Positions 6,346 to 14,101 are shown, counted from the stretch's first letter. The stretch: 15,404 nt of DNA from an uncultured Lachnospiraceae bacterium (GCA_910585855.1 CAJUGZ010000072.1:1-15404); one strand, 5' to 3'. Made by a program: numbers and translations. Notes: generated from the letters alone by a model not told the origin.

Positions 6346-8093
6346 ATCTTACAATTGATCATCAGGCGGTATGTGTACCGGAAGGAACAACAGTAATCGA
6401 AGCGGCAAGACAGGCAGGAATCCCGATTCCAAGTCTTTGTTATTTAAAGGGAATCAATGAAATCGGTGCTTGCCGTGTCTGTGTAGTTGAGGTAGAGGGA
6501 AAAGATAAACTGATTATTTCCTGCAACAATAAAGTAGAAGAAGGAATGGTAATCTATACAAACAGCCGAAAAGTTCGTATGAATCGGAAAAATACGATTG
6601 AATTGATTCTTTCTCAGCATGACTGTCACTGTGCAACCTGTGTTCGAAGCGGAAACTGTGCACTGCAGGAGATTGCAAATGATTTAAATATTTTAGAGAT
6701 TCCTTATAAGATGGAAATTGAAAAACTGCCTTGGAATAAGGAATTTCCTTTGATTCGGAATGCTTCAAAATGTATTAAATGTATGCGCTGTATTCAGGTC
6801 TGTGATAAAATACAGGGGCTGCATGTCTGGGATTTGACCGGAACAGGTTCAAGAACTACGGTAAATGTATCTTTAAATCGAAAAATTGAAGAAGCAGACT
6901 GCTCTCTTTGTGGACAGTGTATTACCCATTGTCCGACTGGTGCACTGCGGGTTCGGGATGATACAGAAAAAGTATGGAATGCAATAGAAGATAAGAAAAA
7001 GGTTACTGTTGTACAGATTGCGCCTGCAGTTCGTACTGCATGGGGAGAAGTGCTGGGAATGAAGCGTGAGGATGCTACGGTCGGAAAGATGGTAGATGCA
7101 CTGAAACGAATGGGATTTGATTATGTATTTGATACTGTATTTTCAGCAGATTTAACGATTATGGAAGAAGGTGCAGAGTTTGTAGAGCGTTTCCGCAAAG
7201 GAGAAACAAGAAATCATCCGATGTTTACTTCCTGCTGCCCGGGATGGATTCGCTTTATAAAATCACAGTATCCACATCTGGTACCATATCTTTCTACTGC
7301 AAAATCTCCGCAGCAGATGTTTGGAGCGGTAATGAAGAGTTATTTTGCGGAAAAGATTGGAGTAAAACCAGAAAATATTGTAACAGTTTCCATTATGCCT
7401 TGTGTAGCGAAAAAGGGTGAAAGCAAGATGGAGCTTTACTATGAAGAGTATGGCGGACATGATGTCGATTTGGTGCTGACAACTCGGGAGTTAGATCGCA
7501 TGATTCGTTCGGCTCATATTAAGGCAGATACTTTGGTAGAAAAAGAATGTGATCAGATTATGCATGACGGAACAGGAGCAGGTGTTATTTTTGGTACAAC
7601 CGGCGGGGTAATGGAAGCAGCTCTTCGTTCGGCGCATTATTTGATTACTGGGAAGAATCCGAATCCAGATGCATTTCATTCGGTTCGTGGAATGGAAGCC
7701 GGAAAGCAGGGATGGACAGAAGCTACGATTTCGATTGCGGATGCACAGGTGAAAGTGGCAGTAGTAAGCGGACTTGGAAATACCAGACAGCTTTTGGAAG
7801 CATTGGAGGCTGGAAAGGTACACTATGACTTTATAGAGGTTATGGCCTGTCCGGGTGGATGTGTTGGCGGCGGAGGACAGCCGATTCATGATGGAGAAAG
7901 TTTGACAAATGAACGGCGGGAAAATCTTTACTTTTTGGATCAGAATTATGCGATTCGGTTTTCACATGAAAATCCAGATATTCTTCGGCTTTATCAGGAG
8001 TATATGGAGCGTCCGAATTCTCATAAGGCACATATGCTTTTGCATACGGATCATAAGGCTTGGGAGATGCCAAGAGCACCGAGAAATCGCTGA
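6339..8093 (+). CDS. hydA: [FeFe] hydrogenase, group A, modular M3 type
   Basis: This 584-residue enzyme reversibly makes or consumes H2. Domains in order: a [2Fe-2S] ferredoxin domain (C34, C45, C48, C62); a His-Cys3 [4Fe-4S] site (H94, C98, C101, C107); a two-cluster ferredoxin (C145, C148, C151, C155 and C188, C191, C194, C198); and the H-cluster catalytic domain. The H-cluster motifs are complete: FTSCCPGW (C299 proton relay, C300 ligand), MPCVAKKGE (C355, K358, E361) and EVMACPGGCVGGGGQP (C504, C508). The arrangement and numbering closely follow Clostridium pasteurianum CpI. A C-terminal tail with NSHKAHMLLHTDHK resembles the usual small-domain end. Translation starts within the last codons of the upstream flavoprotein (7-base overlap), so the two are translationally coupled. 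The pairing fits the glutamate synthase-linked class (A2) of hydrogenase classifications. The maturation genes hydE, hydF and hydG are not in the window. Confidence 0.97.
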   Translation: MVNLTIDHQAVCVPEGTTVIEAARQAGIPIPSLCYLKGINEIGACRVCVVEVEGKDKLIISCNNKVEEGMVIYTNSRKVRMNRKNTIELILSQHDCHCATCVRSGNCALQEIANDLNILEIPYKMEIEKLPWNKEFPLIRNASKCIKCMRCIQVCDKIQGLHVWDLTGTGSRTTVNVSLNRKIEEADCSLCGQCITHCPTGALRVRDDTEKVWNAIEDKKKVTVVQIAPAVRTAWGEVLGMKREDATVGKMVDALKRMGFDYVFDTVFSADLTIMEEGAEFVERFRKGETRNHPMFTSCCPGWIRFIKSQYPHLVPYLSTAKSPQQMFGAVMKSYFAEKIGVKPENIVTVSIMPCVAKKGESKMELYYEEYGGHDVDLVLTTRELDRMIRSAHIKADTLVEKECDQIMHDGTGAGVIFGTTGGVMEAALRSAHYLITGKNPNPDAFHSVRGMEAGKQGWTEATISIADAQVKVAVVSGLGNTRQLLEALEAGKVHYDFIEVMACPGGCVGGGGQPIHDGESLTNERRENLYFLDQNYAIRFSHENPDILRLYQEYMERPNSHKAHMLLHTDHKAWEMPRAPRNR

Positions 8094-8118
8094 TAGGCAG
8101 ATTGGTTAGAAAATTTAA

Positions 8119-8145
8119 GGGGCAAGGAAGTACTTGCTCCTTTTT
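8119..8145 (+). terminator. Intrinsic terminator of the hydrogenase operon
   Basis: GGGGCAAG (8119-8126) pairs with CTTGCTCC (8133-8140) around a 6-base loop, with one G-U pair, and is followed by TTTTTCTTT. It lies 25 bases after the hydA stop and just before repeat copy A. Confidence 0.85.
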
Positions 8146-8151
8146 CTTTGC

Positions 8152-8492
8152 TGGGGGGACGCTAGATGCGGTTGGCTCGTTTCCTTTGTTTGCTCCGCTC
8201 CGAACGGTAAGAAAGTCTAAGGCTTCTTGTCTGGGTGCATCCAACCGGACGAACCGGGGCGCAATTCGCCCGCATTACAGGCGAAATGTTTGTGGTGTAA
8301 GGAAGTATTCTGGCAGCCGTAAAGTGTGACCTTCTCTATAATGCGGGCTAAACACGCCCCTTTTTTTGCTACACACTGCATGGAAGCAGTATGTGCAAAA
8401 AATTCTAGGTTTTCTATAGAAGCCTAAGACTTTCTAACCATTCTCCGAAGTCGCAGACAAAGGAAACGAGCCAACCGCATCTGGCTGTTGAT
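8152..8492 (+). repeat. Complete structured repeat element (copy A, reference copy)
   Basis: This is the best-preserved copy. The closing stem pairs 8162-8189 with 8457-8484, 28 positions: 27 Watson-Crick pairs and one G-U. A second stem pairs about 8209-8230 with 8420-8441. An internal stem pairs GCCCGCATTA (8268-8277) with TAATGCGGGC (8339-8348), 10 of 10. The conserved core has GGGGCGCAATTCGCCC (about 8256-8271) and GGGCTAAACACGCCCC plus seven Ts (8345-8367), the latter terminator-like. A hairpin with loop ATGGAA follows (about 8370-8395). No ORF of note and no transposase is present. No target-site duplication is obvious. It may be a structured RNA, a MITE-like DNA element or a transcript insulator; the sequence alone does not decide. 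Confidence 0.9.
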
Positions 8493-8647
8493 TGGATAGC
8501 GGTAGTTCTAAATAATTTGAAAGCAGAAAATAACAGATTTTATCTGATACATTGTTTTATGTGTTGGAAAAGTTTTGATGAAATTTATTTTTTTGTTCTG
8601 GTGTCCTCCCTTTGAAAAATCACTTATGGAATCTTTCTTTTTGTTTA

Positions 8648-8676
8648 TTGACATTCTCTTATAAAGAATATAAAAT
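8648..8676 (+). promoter_or_regulatory. Strong promoter of the RpiR-family regulator gene
   Basis: TTGACA (8648-8653), a 17-base spacer and TAAAAT (8671-8676) form a near-consensus sigma-A promoter. The predicted leader is about 115 bases. An inverted repeat, TCTCTTA (8655-8661) against TAAGAGA (8685-8691), brackets the -10 box and could be an operator, possibly for autoregulation. The rest of the gap 8493-8798 shows nothing else I can support. Confidence 0.7.
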
Positions 8677-8798
8677 AATTTATTTAAGAGAGTATAAAAA
8701 TATGCAGTATAAAAAAAGTTTGCTCACTGGTTTTTAACAATGGGTAGTTTATAAGTATATGAAACAGAAAATCTTATAAGGAGCAGCAGGAAAGGAAA

Positions 8799-9713
8799 AT
8801 GGAGTCACAAAATGATATAAAAAGAAAGATACAAGAAAAGATACAGGATAAAAAAAAGAGGTTAAGCAAAGGACAGCGGCTGATTTTAAATTATATTGAA
8901 GAACATTCGGATAAAGCGGCTTTTTTAACGGCTGCAAAGCTGGGAGAGGCAGTTGGGGTTAGTGAATCTACGGTGGTGCGGTTTGCGATTAGTCTTGGTT
9001 ATGAAGGGTATCCGAAATTTCAGAAATCGCTTCAGGAACATGTGAAACAAAAGCTGAATTCGATTCAACGAATGGAAATGACGTCTGGGGTTCTTTCGGA
9101 TCTTTCGGAATCTGGTGTGTTGGAATCGGTATTGAATTCTGATATAGAAAAGATTAAGACGACATTGGAAACGATTGATAAGACGGGATTTGAACAGGCG
9201 GTGGAAACGATTCTTCGGGCAGAAACGATTTATATTATTGGAATTCGAAGCTGTGCACCGCTTGCCAGTTTTCTTGGATTTTATTTGAATTTGGTTTTGG
9301 AAGATGTGCGGATTTTGCAGAGCAGTAATTCTAGTGAATTGTTTGAACAGATGCTTCGAATTGGGGAAAAGGATGTGATTATTGGTATTAGTTTTCCACG
9401 TTATTCTATGCGTACATTAAAGGCATTGGAATTTGCTCATAATCGGGGAGCGCAGGTGGTTACTTTAACGGATAGCAGTAATTCGCCTATGAATTTATAT
9501 TCTTCCTGCAGCTTGTTGGCAAAGAGTGATATGGCTTCAATTGTGGATTCTTTAGTAGCTCCTTTAAGTGTGATAAATGCTTTGATTGCTGCACTTTGTA
9601 TGAAGAAGCAAAAGGATGTAGTTCATACATTAGAAACTTTGGAAAAGATATGGGGGGAGTATCAGATCTATAATAAGGATGAAATTTCTCCAGTCGAAAA
9701 GAAAATAGAATAA
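8799..9713 (+). CDS. MurR/RpiR-family transcriptional regulator with SIS domain
   Basis: This 304-residue DNA-binding regulator belongs to a family that typically responds to phosphosugars. After a lysine-rich start (about 1-22), an HTH domain occupies about 23-95, with the family signature VGVSESTVVRFAISLGYEGYPKFQ. A SIS (sugar isomerase) ligand-binding domain spans about 125-265, with YIIGIRSCAPLASFLGFYL and the GISFPRYSMRTLKALEFA segment. The length is slightly above the usual 280 or so residues. AAAGGA just before ATG supports the start. No sugar-metabolism gene is next to it, so its target is not revealed by context. The following flavoprotein gene is 63 bases away on the same strand and may be co-transcribed. 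Confidence 0.93.
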   Translation: MESQNDIKRKIQEKIQDKKKRLSKGQRLILNYIEEHSDKAAFLTAAKLGEAVGVSESTVVRFAISLGYEGYPKFQKSLQEHVKQKLNSIQRMEMTSGVLSDLSESGVLESVLNSDIEKIKTTLETIDKTGFEQAVETILRAETIYIIGIRSCAPLASFLGFYLNLVLEDVRILQSSNSSELFEQMLRIGEKDVIIGISFPRYSMRTLKALEFAHNRGAQVVTLTDSSNSPMNLYSSCSLLAKSDMASIVDSLVAPLSVINALIAALCMKKQKDVVHTLETLEKIWGEYQIYNKDEISPVEKKIE

Positions 9714-9776
9714 AATGATAAGGAATGTGCAGTGTAGTGAATGGAATCAGGAGCAGTGAGAAAGAAAGGAGAGAGA

Positions 9777-11003
9777 ATGAGCAGAGTATTGATTGTCGGC
9801 GGCGGTGCGTCGGGGATGCTGGCGGCTGTTTTTGCTGCTCGGAAGGGACATAGTGTTCAAGTATTTGAAAAAAATGAAAAGTTGGGGAAAAAGGTTTATA
9901 TTACAGGAAAAGGACGCTGCAATATTACCAATGAATGTGATATGGATACTTTGTTTGCCAATGTGGTTGGGAATCCGAAATTTCTGTATAGTGCTTTTTA
10001 TGGATTTAATAATTATGATATGATGGATTTTTTGGAAGAATTGGGGCTGAAATTGAAAACAGAGCGTGGTGGAAGAGTGTTTCCGGTATCTGATAAGGCA
10101 TCTGATGTGATTTTTACTTTGCAGAGAGAGATGCAGCGATTGGGAGTGAAAGTGTATTTGCATACAAAGGTAGAGGATATATTGGCAGAACAGGATCGAT
10201 GTGTTGGCATAAAGCTGGCAAATCGGCAGACAATAAAGGGAGATGCAGTATTGATAGCAACGGGAGGGCTTTCTTATCCTGCTACGGGTTCAACAGGGGA
10301 TGGGTATCGGTTTGCACAGAAGTTAGGACATCATGTAAGCCAGTTAGAACCGGGGTTAGTTCCTTTTGTGGCAAAAGAAGCATGGGTAAAGGAGCTTCAG
10401 GGAATTTCATTAAAAAATATACAAGTGACGATTCTTTATGGAAAAAAGCCAGTTTATACCGAATTTGGAGAAATGTTGTTTACTCATTTTGGAGTAAGCG
10501 GACCTGTGATTCTTCGAGCCAGCAGTCTGGTAAAGGATGCAATGAAAAAGGGTGAGTTGATTCTTTCGATTGATTTAAAGGCGGCACTTCAAAAAGAACA
10601 GTTAGAGGCACGGCTGCTTCGGGAGTTTGAGGCAAATCAGAATAAGCAGATAAAAAATGTGATGGATACACTGCTTCCAAGAAAGATGGTTTCTGTAGTT
10701 TTAAATTATATGGGAATTTCAGAGGAAAAAAAGGTACATGCCATAACAAAGGCAGAACGAGGAGTTATTATTGATTCGTTAAAAAATTTTCGGCTTACTT
10801 TAACTGGATATCGAGGATTTTCCGAGGCGATTATTACACAAGGCGGGGTCAATGTTTCGGAGATTTTGCCTTCCAGTATGGAATCACGGATAGTAAAGGG
10901 AGTTTATTTTATAGGGGAAGTGTTGGATTTAGATGCACTGACGGGAGGATTTAATTTACAGATTGCTTGGTCTACGGCTTATGCAGCAGCGAATTCATTG
11001 TAG
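9777..11003 (+). CDS. HI0933/BaiN-family FAD-dependent oxidoreductase
   Basis: This is a 408-residue flavoprotein of the HI0933 family, also annotated as YhiN, BaiN-like or aminoacetone oxidase family. The N-terminal FAD dinucleotide-binding motif is VLIVGGGASGMLAAVFAARKGH. The family hallmark GKKVYITGKGRCNITNE comes at about residues 37-53. Further motifs are RGGRVFPVSDKASDV, ATGGLSYPATGSTGDGY and, near the C-terminus, GEVLDLDALTGGFNLQIAWSTG-like (here ending STAY). The physiological substrate of most members is unknown; some act on bile-acid intermediates, but sequence does not support that assignment here. ATG 9777 is chosen because AAAGGAG lies 5 bases upstream and the FAD motif follows at once. 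The in-frame ATG at 9741 would add 12 unconserved residues and lacks a binding site. Confidence 0.92.
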   Translation: MSRVLIVGGGASGMLAAVFAARKGHSVQVFEKNEKLGKKVYITGKGRCNITNECDMDTLFANVVGNPKFLYSAFYGFNNYDMMDFLEELGLKLKTERGGRVFPVSDKASDVIFTLQREMQRLGVKVYLHTKVEDILAEQDRCVGIKLANRQTIKGDAVLIATGGLSYPATGSTGDGYRFAQKLGHHVSQLEPGLVPFVAKEAWVKELQGISLKNIQVTILYGKKPVYTEFGEMLFTHFGVSGPVILRASSLVKDAMKKGELILSIDLKAALQKEQLEARLLREFEANQNKQIKNVMDTLLPRKMVSVVLNYMGISEEKKVHAITKAERGVIIDSLKNFRLTLTGYRGFSEAIITQGGVNVSEILPSSMESRIVKGVYFIGEVLDLDALTGGFNLQIAWSTAYAAANSL

Positions 11004-11032
11004 AGGGATGCTCTAAAACTACTGTATTTTTG

Positions 11033-11060
11033 TGCATCCAACCGGATAGACCAGATTTGG
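11033..11060 (+). repeat. Possible remnant of the structured repeat core (copy F)
   Basis: GCATCCAACCGGATAGACC at about 11034-11052 matches the segment just before the GC-rich core of copies A and B, with one or two differences. No other part of the element surrounds it. It could be a decayed insertion or a chance match. Confidence 0.35.
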
Positions 11061-11182
11061 CATCCAATTTGGGAAAAATTTCTTTGATAATAGTTTTTTA
11101 TAGGTGAAATGTTTTGGTTTCTTGGTGATGGTTGTAAATAGATTTGATTATAATGAATAAAATAAGGAAAATGGAGAATGTT

Positions 11183-11836
11183 ATGAAGTATAGTATTGCG
11201 ATAGATGGACCGGCAGGGGCTGGTAAAAGTACCATTGCAAAGGCATTGGCAGAGAAATTGGGATATATTTATGTAGATACTGGTGCAATGTATCGGGCGA
11301 TGGGACTGTATTTTCTTCGGCTTGGAATTGCAGGAGAGGATCAGGCAGCAATTTCGGAATTTTGCAAAAATGTAAGAGTGGAAATTGTATATCAGGAAGG
11401 AATACAGCAGGTATTTTTGAATGGAGAAAATGTAACGGCATTTTTAAGGGAAGAAACGGTAGGGCGAATGGCATCTTCTATTAGTGTTTACCCAGAAGTT
11501 CGTCTTAAATTAGTGGAATTGCAAAGAGAGATTGCTGAAAAAGAAAATGTAATTATGGATGGGCGGGATATTGGAACTTATGTTTTGCCAAATGCAGATT
11601 TAAAGATTTATTTGACAGCAAGTGCAGAGGCAAGAGCAAACCGCCGCTATCAGGAGTTAAAGGAAAAAGGAATAGAAAGTCAGTTTGAAGTAATTAAACA
11701 GGATATGGAAGAACGAGATGCAAGAGATAAAAATCGTGAGTTTGCACCTCTTAGACAAGCAGAAGATGCAGTGCTTGTGGATACTTCAGATATGACTGTG
11801 GAAGAAGTGATAAATTCGATTTTGGCTATTATTTGA
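11183..11836 (+). CDS. cmk: Cytidylate kinase
   Basis: This 217-residue cytoplasmic kinase phosphorylates CMP and dCMP using ATP, supplying CTP and dCTP synthesis. It begins with the P-loop IAIDGPAGAGKST and continues with the family segment YVDTGAMYRAMG. It also has MDGRDIGTYVLPNADLKIYLTAS (GRDIGT motif) and a NMP-kinase lid-type region near RDARDKNREFAPL. The length is normal. ATG 11183 is chosen because GGAG (11173-11176) is 6 bases upstream and MKYSIAIDGPAG is the standard beginning. Upstream in-frame ATGs at 11144 and 11171 would add unconserved residues. A TATAAT at 11149-11154 could be the -10 box of its promoter, but no good -35 box is seen. Confidence 0.96.
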   Translation: MKYSIAIDGPAGAGKSTIAKALAEKLGYIYVDTGAMYRAMGLYFLRLGIAGEDQAAISEFCKNVRVEIVYQEGIQQVFLNGENVTAFLREETVGRMASSISVYPEVRLKLVELQREIAEKENVIMDGRDIGTYVLPNADLKIYLTASAEARANRRYQELKEKGIESQFEVIKQDMEERDARDKNREFAPLRQAEDAVLVDTSDMTVEEVINSILAII

Positions 11837-11955
11837 TTTTGTTTATTAAGGAAAATGTGAAATAAGCCGATAAAAATAAGAAGAGTAATTTTTTTAATAT
11901 GGAAAAAATTGGCAAGTGGAATAGATTTTGTTTGGAATGTGAGGAAATTTTTTTT

Positions 11956-12810
11956 ATGGAAGTTATCGTGGCGAAATCAGCAGGATTTTGTTTTGGTGTG
12001 AAAAAAGCAGTAGAAGCAGTTTATCAGCAGCTTTCTTCTTTGGATCATCCGACAATCTATACATATGGACCATTGATTCATAATGAAGAAGTGGTGCGTG
12101 ATTTGGAGGAGAAAGGTGTTTTGGTGCTGCATAGTGAAGAGGAACTAGAAAATCTGGCAGAGGGAATTGTAGTACTGCGTTCTCATGGAGTAGAAAAGCG
12201 AATTTATGATAAATTGGAGGAAAAAGGACTTACGATTGTAGATACAACCTGTCCTTTTGTAAAAAAGATTCATAAAATAGTAGCCGAAAACAGTGAAAAA
12301 GGTTGTCAGATTGTAGTGATTGGAAACGATAAACATCCAGAAGTAGAAGGAATTAAAGGCTGGTGTACTACAACTCCAGTTATTATAGAAAATGAGCAGC
12401 AGGCAGAAGATTTTACCGCAGAAGAGGGAAAAAAAGTCTGTATTGTTTCACAAACAACATTTCATTATACAAAATTTAAAGATTTAGTTGAAATTATTTC
12501 AAAAAAGGGTTATGATATGATTGTCCGTAATACAATCTGCAATGCGACAGAAGAACGGCAGACAGAAGCAAAACAGATTGCTTCTAAAGCAGATGCCATG
12601 ATAGTGATTGGCGGAAAGAGCAGTTCAAATACGCAGAAGCTGTATGAAATATGTAAAAAGGAATGTGAAAATACTTACTATATACAGACACTTGTTGATT
12701 TGGATTTTGATGTATTAAAATCCATGGGTCGCGTAGGTATTACAGCAGGGGCTTCCACCCCAAATAATATTATCGAGGAGGTTCATACTAATGTCAGAAT
12801 TAAGTTTTGA
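11956..12810 (+). CDS. ispH: 4-hydroxy-3-methylbut-2-enyl diphosphate reductase
   Basis: This 284-residue [4Fe-4S] enzyme performs the last step of the MEP pathway, reducing HMBPP to isopentenyl and dimethylallyl diphosphate. The three cluster cysteines are visible in AGFCFGVKKAV, VDTTCPFVKK and NTICNATEERQ. Substrate-binding histidines lie in LIHNEEV and LRSHGVEKR, and the C-terminal GASTPNNIIEEV is typical. The length from ATG 11956 is normal; GAGGA 10 bases upstream supports this start over ATG 11899, which adds 19 unconserved residues. The 3' end overlaps the S1 gene by 20 bases in a different frame. In many Clostridia IspH and S1 are one fused polypeptide; here they are separate. Confidence 0.96.
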   Translation: MEVIVAKSAGFCFGVKKAVEAVYQQLSSLDHPTIYTYGPLIHNEEVVRDLEEKGVLVLHSEEELENLAEGIVVLRSHGVEKRIYDKLEEKGLTIVDTTCPFVKKIHKIVAENSEKGCQIVVIGNDKHPEVEGIKGWCTTTPVIIENEQQAEDFTAEEGKKVCIVSQTTFHYTKFKDLVEIISKKGYDMIVRNTICNATEERQTEAKQIASKADAMIVIGGKSSSNTQKLYEICKKECENTYYIQTLVDLDFDVLKSMGRVGITAGASTPNNIIEEVHTNVRIKF

Positions 12811-13873
12811 ACAAATGTTGGAAGAATCATTTAAAACAATCAGAAATGGGGAGGTAGTCGAAGGTACTGTAATCAGTGTTAAGGAAGATGAAATCGTCTT
12901 AAATATAAATTATAAGGCAGATGGCATTATTACCAGAAGCGAATACACGAATGTTCCAAATGCAGACCTTACGACTATGGTTTCCATTGGCGATAAGATG
13001 CAGGTAAAAGTAATGAAAGTCAATGACGGCGAAGGTCAGGTATTGCTTTCCTATAAGAAATTGGCAGCGGAAAAAGGAAACAAAAGACTAGAAGATGCCT
13101 ATAACAATAAAGAAGTATTAAAGGCTACGGTTGCTCAGGTATTAGACGGTGGATTAAGTGTTGTGGTGGATGAAACCCGTGTATTTATTCCTGCAAGTTT
13201 AGTATCGGATACTTATGAGAAAAATTTAGAGAAATATGCAGGACAGGAAATTGAATTTGTAATCAGTGAATTTAATCCAAAAAGAAGAAGAATTATCGGT
13301 GACAGAAAACAACTGCTGCTTGCAAGAAAGGCAGAGCTTCAAAGAGAATTATTTGAGCGGATTTCGGTTGGTATGACAATCGAAGGTACAGTAAAGAATG
13401 TAACCGATTTTGGTGCATTTATAGATTTAGGCGGTGCAGACGGTCTGCTTCATATTTCGGAGATGTCTTGGGGGCGTGTAGAAAGCCCGAAAAAGGTATT
13501 TAAAGTTGGCGATACCGTAAAGGCATTTATTAAAGATATCAGCGGTGATAAAGTAGCATTGAGCTTAAAGTTCCCGGAAGCAAATCCTTGGACCAATGCG
13601 GCTGAAAAGTATGCAATTGGAACAATTGTAGAAGGCAAAGTAGCCAGAATGACCGATTTTGGTGCTTTTGTAGAGTTAGAATCTGGTGTAGACGCATTGC
13701 TTCATGTATCTCAGATTTCAAAGGAACATGTGGAAAAGCCTTCTGATGTGCTGAAAGTTGGACAAGTGATTAAAGCAAAGATTGTTGATTTTAATGAAAC
13801 AGATAAAAAGATTAGTTTAAGTATGAAAGCATTAGAAACTCCGGCAGAGGAAACAGCTCCGGCAGAAGAATAA
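12791..13873 (+). CDS. rpsA: S1 RNA-binding domain protein, ribosomal protein S1-like
   Basis: This 360-residue protein has four S1 (OB-fold) domains, at about residues 18-87, 103-172, 190-260 and 275-350. Domains 3 and 4 carry the classic DFGAFIDLGGADGLLHISEMS and DFGAFVELESGVDALLHVSQ-like cores. An acidic, alanine/glutamate-rich tail ends the protein. E. coli S1 has six domains; four-domain forms are usual in Firmicutes, where the role in mRNA binding at the ribosome is less certain. GAGGAGG (12775-12781), 9 bases before ATG, is a strong ribosome binding site located inside ispH. The two genes are therefore co-transcribed and probably translationally coupled. Confidence 0.93.
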   Translation: MSELSFEQMLEESFKTIRNGEVVEGTVISVKEDEIVLNINYKADGIITRSEYTNVPNADLTTMVSIGDKMQVKVMKVNDGEGQVLLSYKKLAAEKGNKRLEDAYNNKEVLKATVAQVLDGGLSVVVDETRVFIPASLVSDTYEKNLEKYAGQEIEFVISEFNPKRRRIIGDRKQLLLARKAELQRELFERISVGMTIEGTVKNVTDFGAFIDLGGADGLLHISEMSWGRVESPKKVFKVGDTVKAFIKDISGDKVALSLKFPEANPWTNAAEKYAIGTIVEGKVARMTDFGAFVELESGVDALLHVSQISKEHVEKPSDVLKVGQVIKAKIVDFNETDKKISLSMKALETPAEETAPAEE

Positions 13874-13920
13874 AAGAATAACTTTCCCGCAGTTGACAGT
13901 CAGATTTATATTTTTTGAAG

Positions 13921-14042
13921 TTGGACGGAGAACGCTGAAAGAGGAATGGAGATCGTGTGAAAAGACAGCACTTAAGTGCCGACGGGAAATGATGACCCTG
14001 CATCGATCTCCATTCTGCTTTCGGCTGTGCACTTTAGACCGA
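13921..14042 (+). repeat. Long imperfect hairpin upstream of cheR (second hairpin family, copy G)
   Basis: About 22 bases ending in GGAATGGAGATCG (13934-13955) pair with CGATCTCCATTC and following bases (14004-14025); roughly 19-20 of 22 positions pair. Weaker pairing extends outward to TTGGAC/GACCGA. The apical part holds the perfect palindrome GCACTTAAGTGC and the block AAGTGCCGACGGGAAATGAT, which recurs at 4310-4372 on the opposite strand. It fills most of the S1-cheR gap. It could be a leader RNA of cheR, a small RNA or a dispersed repeat. It does not match riboswitch classes I know, and there is no T-run directly after the stem. Confidence 0.65.
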
Positions 14043-14101
14043 AAAAATTACGATAAATGTTTACTGTAGTGTTGGGATGTGTCAGGAAGGAGCACATTAG
14101 G

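Noticed and set aside
8060..8329. Frames running from the hydA end into repeat copy A, and the minus-strand frame 7840-8244
   Set aside because: They cross the operon terminator and repeat arms, have no ribosome binding site, and overlap the clearly coding hydA.
12775..12810. Frameshift breaking an ispH-S1 fusion
   Set aside because: Both proteins have normal termini and S1 has its own strong, well-spaced ribosome binding site, so two genes explain it better.
13921..14042. Known riboswitch (c-di-GMP, THF, TPP or similar) upstream of cheR
   Set aside because: None of the conserved core sequences of those classes that I know is present.
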